From Rotaria sp. Silwood1 (lineage: Eukaryota > Rotifera > Eurotatoria > Philodinida > Philodinidae), in contig CAJNOP010000060.1 in the NCBI GenBank assembly GCA_905250075.1, forward strand, positions 569,351-633,350: DNA of 64,000 bases. The letters run 5' to 3'. Of the stretch, positions 62,701 through 64,000 are shown piece by piece. The first letter of the stretch is position 1. Every line of letters begins with the position of its first letter. The translations under genes were made by a program, and so were the position numbers. The notes beneath the pieces are model-generated. The model did no database searches. It saw only the letters and a program-made list of their open reading frames with translations, and had not been told where the DNA came from.

Positions 62701-63499
62701 TTGTTTTACGATATTTACTAAATAGTCGACCAAATCTTAATTGTAAAGGTATAAGAAGGATAAGTACACCATAACCAAACAATGTAGGTAATATACCAAT
62801 TGACCACCATATTAAACCAAATGCAACTAATGCTTGAAGTGGTGCTTCCCAAAGATAATGCATATATTGACCAAATTCTTCAAATTTACTTGCATCATTA
62901 GCGACTAAATTAATTACTTGTGCAGCTGTTGTTGTTTGTTGTAAAGATGCTGTACTGAGTGATAATAAACGTTTATAAATAGTTGCTGATAATGCATTAC
63001 GAACACGCATACCCATACGAGTTGTACGAAAATAAGCTTGTTGATGAAGAAAAGCTTGTGTTGCTGAACATGCAAATAAACCTAAAGCATAGAGATAACC
63101 CGCATAGACTTCATAAAATGTTGTCGATGGTTTTGATTGAGATTTTTGACTAATGATATATAATACAATTTGTCGAAGAAGAAGTGGCTGAGCAACCCGT
63201 GCTGCATTATACGGTATCAATAGAAATATGACAAAAACACATTGTTTCCAAAAAGCTCGCATAATTATATGCCATGTGGTTGTATTTGTTAACCATAAAT
63301 TATTATCACTATAATAACTAAGTTTATTTAATAATCCAGAACATTTATCATTCACTGATAAATCATCAAGATCTTCATCAGTTAATTCACGTTTATAACC
63401 TAATGAAAGTATAGGATTAAGCCACCACCAAAATAATACATGAAAGAAACGTAAAATAGATGAATGAGCCCAGTCAAAACGACTTGATTGTCGCTCCAT
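59713..63499 (-). CDS. ABCC-family (MRP4-like) ABC exporter
   Basis: Predicted 1244-aa full transporter in two exons (60373-63499, 59713-60320) with a 52-nt intron cutting the second Walker A after GRTG. Order: short N-terminus with FWWWLNPILSLGYKRELTDE, the ABCC entry signature and no TMD0, so an MRP4-type 'short' ABCC; TMD1; NBD1 with Walker A GPVGAGKSS (about residue 442), signature ISGGQKARIALAR (about 533) and Walker B IYLLDDPLAAVD (about 554); TMD2 from about 680; NBD2 with Walker A GRTGAGKSS (about 1040), signature FSAGQCQLICVARAI and DEATANVD. NBD2 reads SAGQ where SVGQ or SGGQ is usual, and both Walker B acid pairs are kept. It should pump organic anions or conjugates out of cells with ATP. 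Length matches ABCC4 relatives (about 1,300). No lesion; substrate not predictable. Confidence 0.93.
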
Positions 63500-64000
63500 A
63501 CCTTTGTATTTTGATAAAAAGAAAACATTGATACACTTTATTCATTCGTTGTTCTCTTTCTTTACATATCATATTTAACTAAATTTTTCTATCTTTATCT
63601 TCTATTCTAAAGAATACACTATCATGTTGTTGCGTTTTTTATTGAAGTCTTTCAACGTTATATGACACATTTGTTTTTATATTCTGTCATGAGGACATTT
63701 TATATATCTTTTTTTCACATGTCCTAACAATAGGATGCATTCCATTGAATAAGTGACTTTTGAAATAGACCTCAAATGACTCAATAAATAAAATTTTGCA
63801 TTAAAGCTATGATAGACAAGTTGATTCACCAGTGATCGGTTTAAGTTAGGACATATAAAATAGTACTTTCTGTTATGATCATGATGATCCTCTTTTTGTT
63901 TTGACCATACCGTTTGACATCTCAATTTATTTCATGTTGTTTCGAATATTCAAAAAAAATCTAGCGGTAGTATAAAACTTATTGTCAGTATGTTTATAAC
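63500..64000. other. upstream region of the ABCC gene
   Basis: AT-rich 5' region; no promoter motif I can name. An open frame at 63677-63925 has no domain. Confidence 0.5.

Overview
The window reads as AT-rich metazoan nuclear DNA. Coding exons are separated by many GT..AG introns of about 50-70 nt, and the gene families (F-box proteins with large rotifer-style paralog sets, a neurensin, SLC22, ABCC and DNAJA proteins, rotifer-type GPCRs) fit a bdelloid rotifer such as Adineta or Rotaria. That assignment is from remembered family resemblance, not a search. There are no bacterial operons, CRISPR arrays, rRNAs or recognisable tRNAs. One 100-N scaffold gap lies at 34084-34183.

Layout. 1-512 holds the 5' exons of a DnaJ gene leaving the left edge. 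657-3952 is a complete DNAJA-type chaperone gene in tandem with it; one intron is swollen to 1.47 kb by a palindromic element. 8525-9299 is a neurensin-like membrane protein. 12462-14492 is a broken RRM-like / PARG-like / PBZ-like gene carrying a hAT MITE. 17600-19313 is an SLC22 transporter. 23282-24614 is a RING E3 ligase. About 26070-27540 is a decayed ankyrin-type gene and 29690-30208 a decayed F-box C-terminus. 37490-45113 is an F-box gene whose first intron is 6.25 kb and filled with nested transposons. 46476-48996 is a composite satellite-bearing element. 49506-50312 is a frameshifted secreted-protein gene. 53526-54759 is a serine beta-lactamase-like hydrolase. 57616-58797 is a GPCR pseudogene. 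59713-63499 is an ABCC (MRP4-like) transporter.

Between genes the dominant theme is mobile DNA with inverted repeats: five or more long foldback palindromes, three hAT elements with 8-bp target duplications, a mariner-like foldback with TA duplications, a piggyBac-like element with TTAA duplications, a candidate Helitron, and several minisatellites. The intact genes are unrelated housekeeping or membrane functions and do not form a pathway. The points of most interest are the nested insertions inside the F-box intron, the fossil ADP-ribose gene, and the repeated homopolymer-associated frameshifts, which may be sequence errors rather than true decay.
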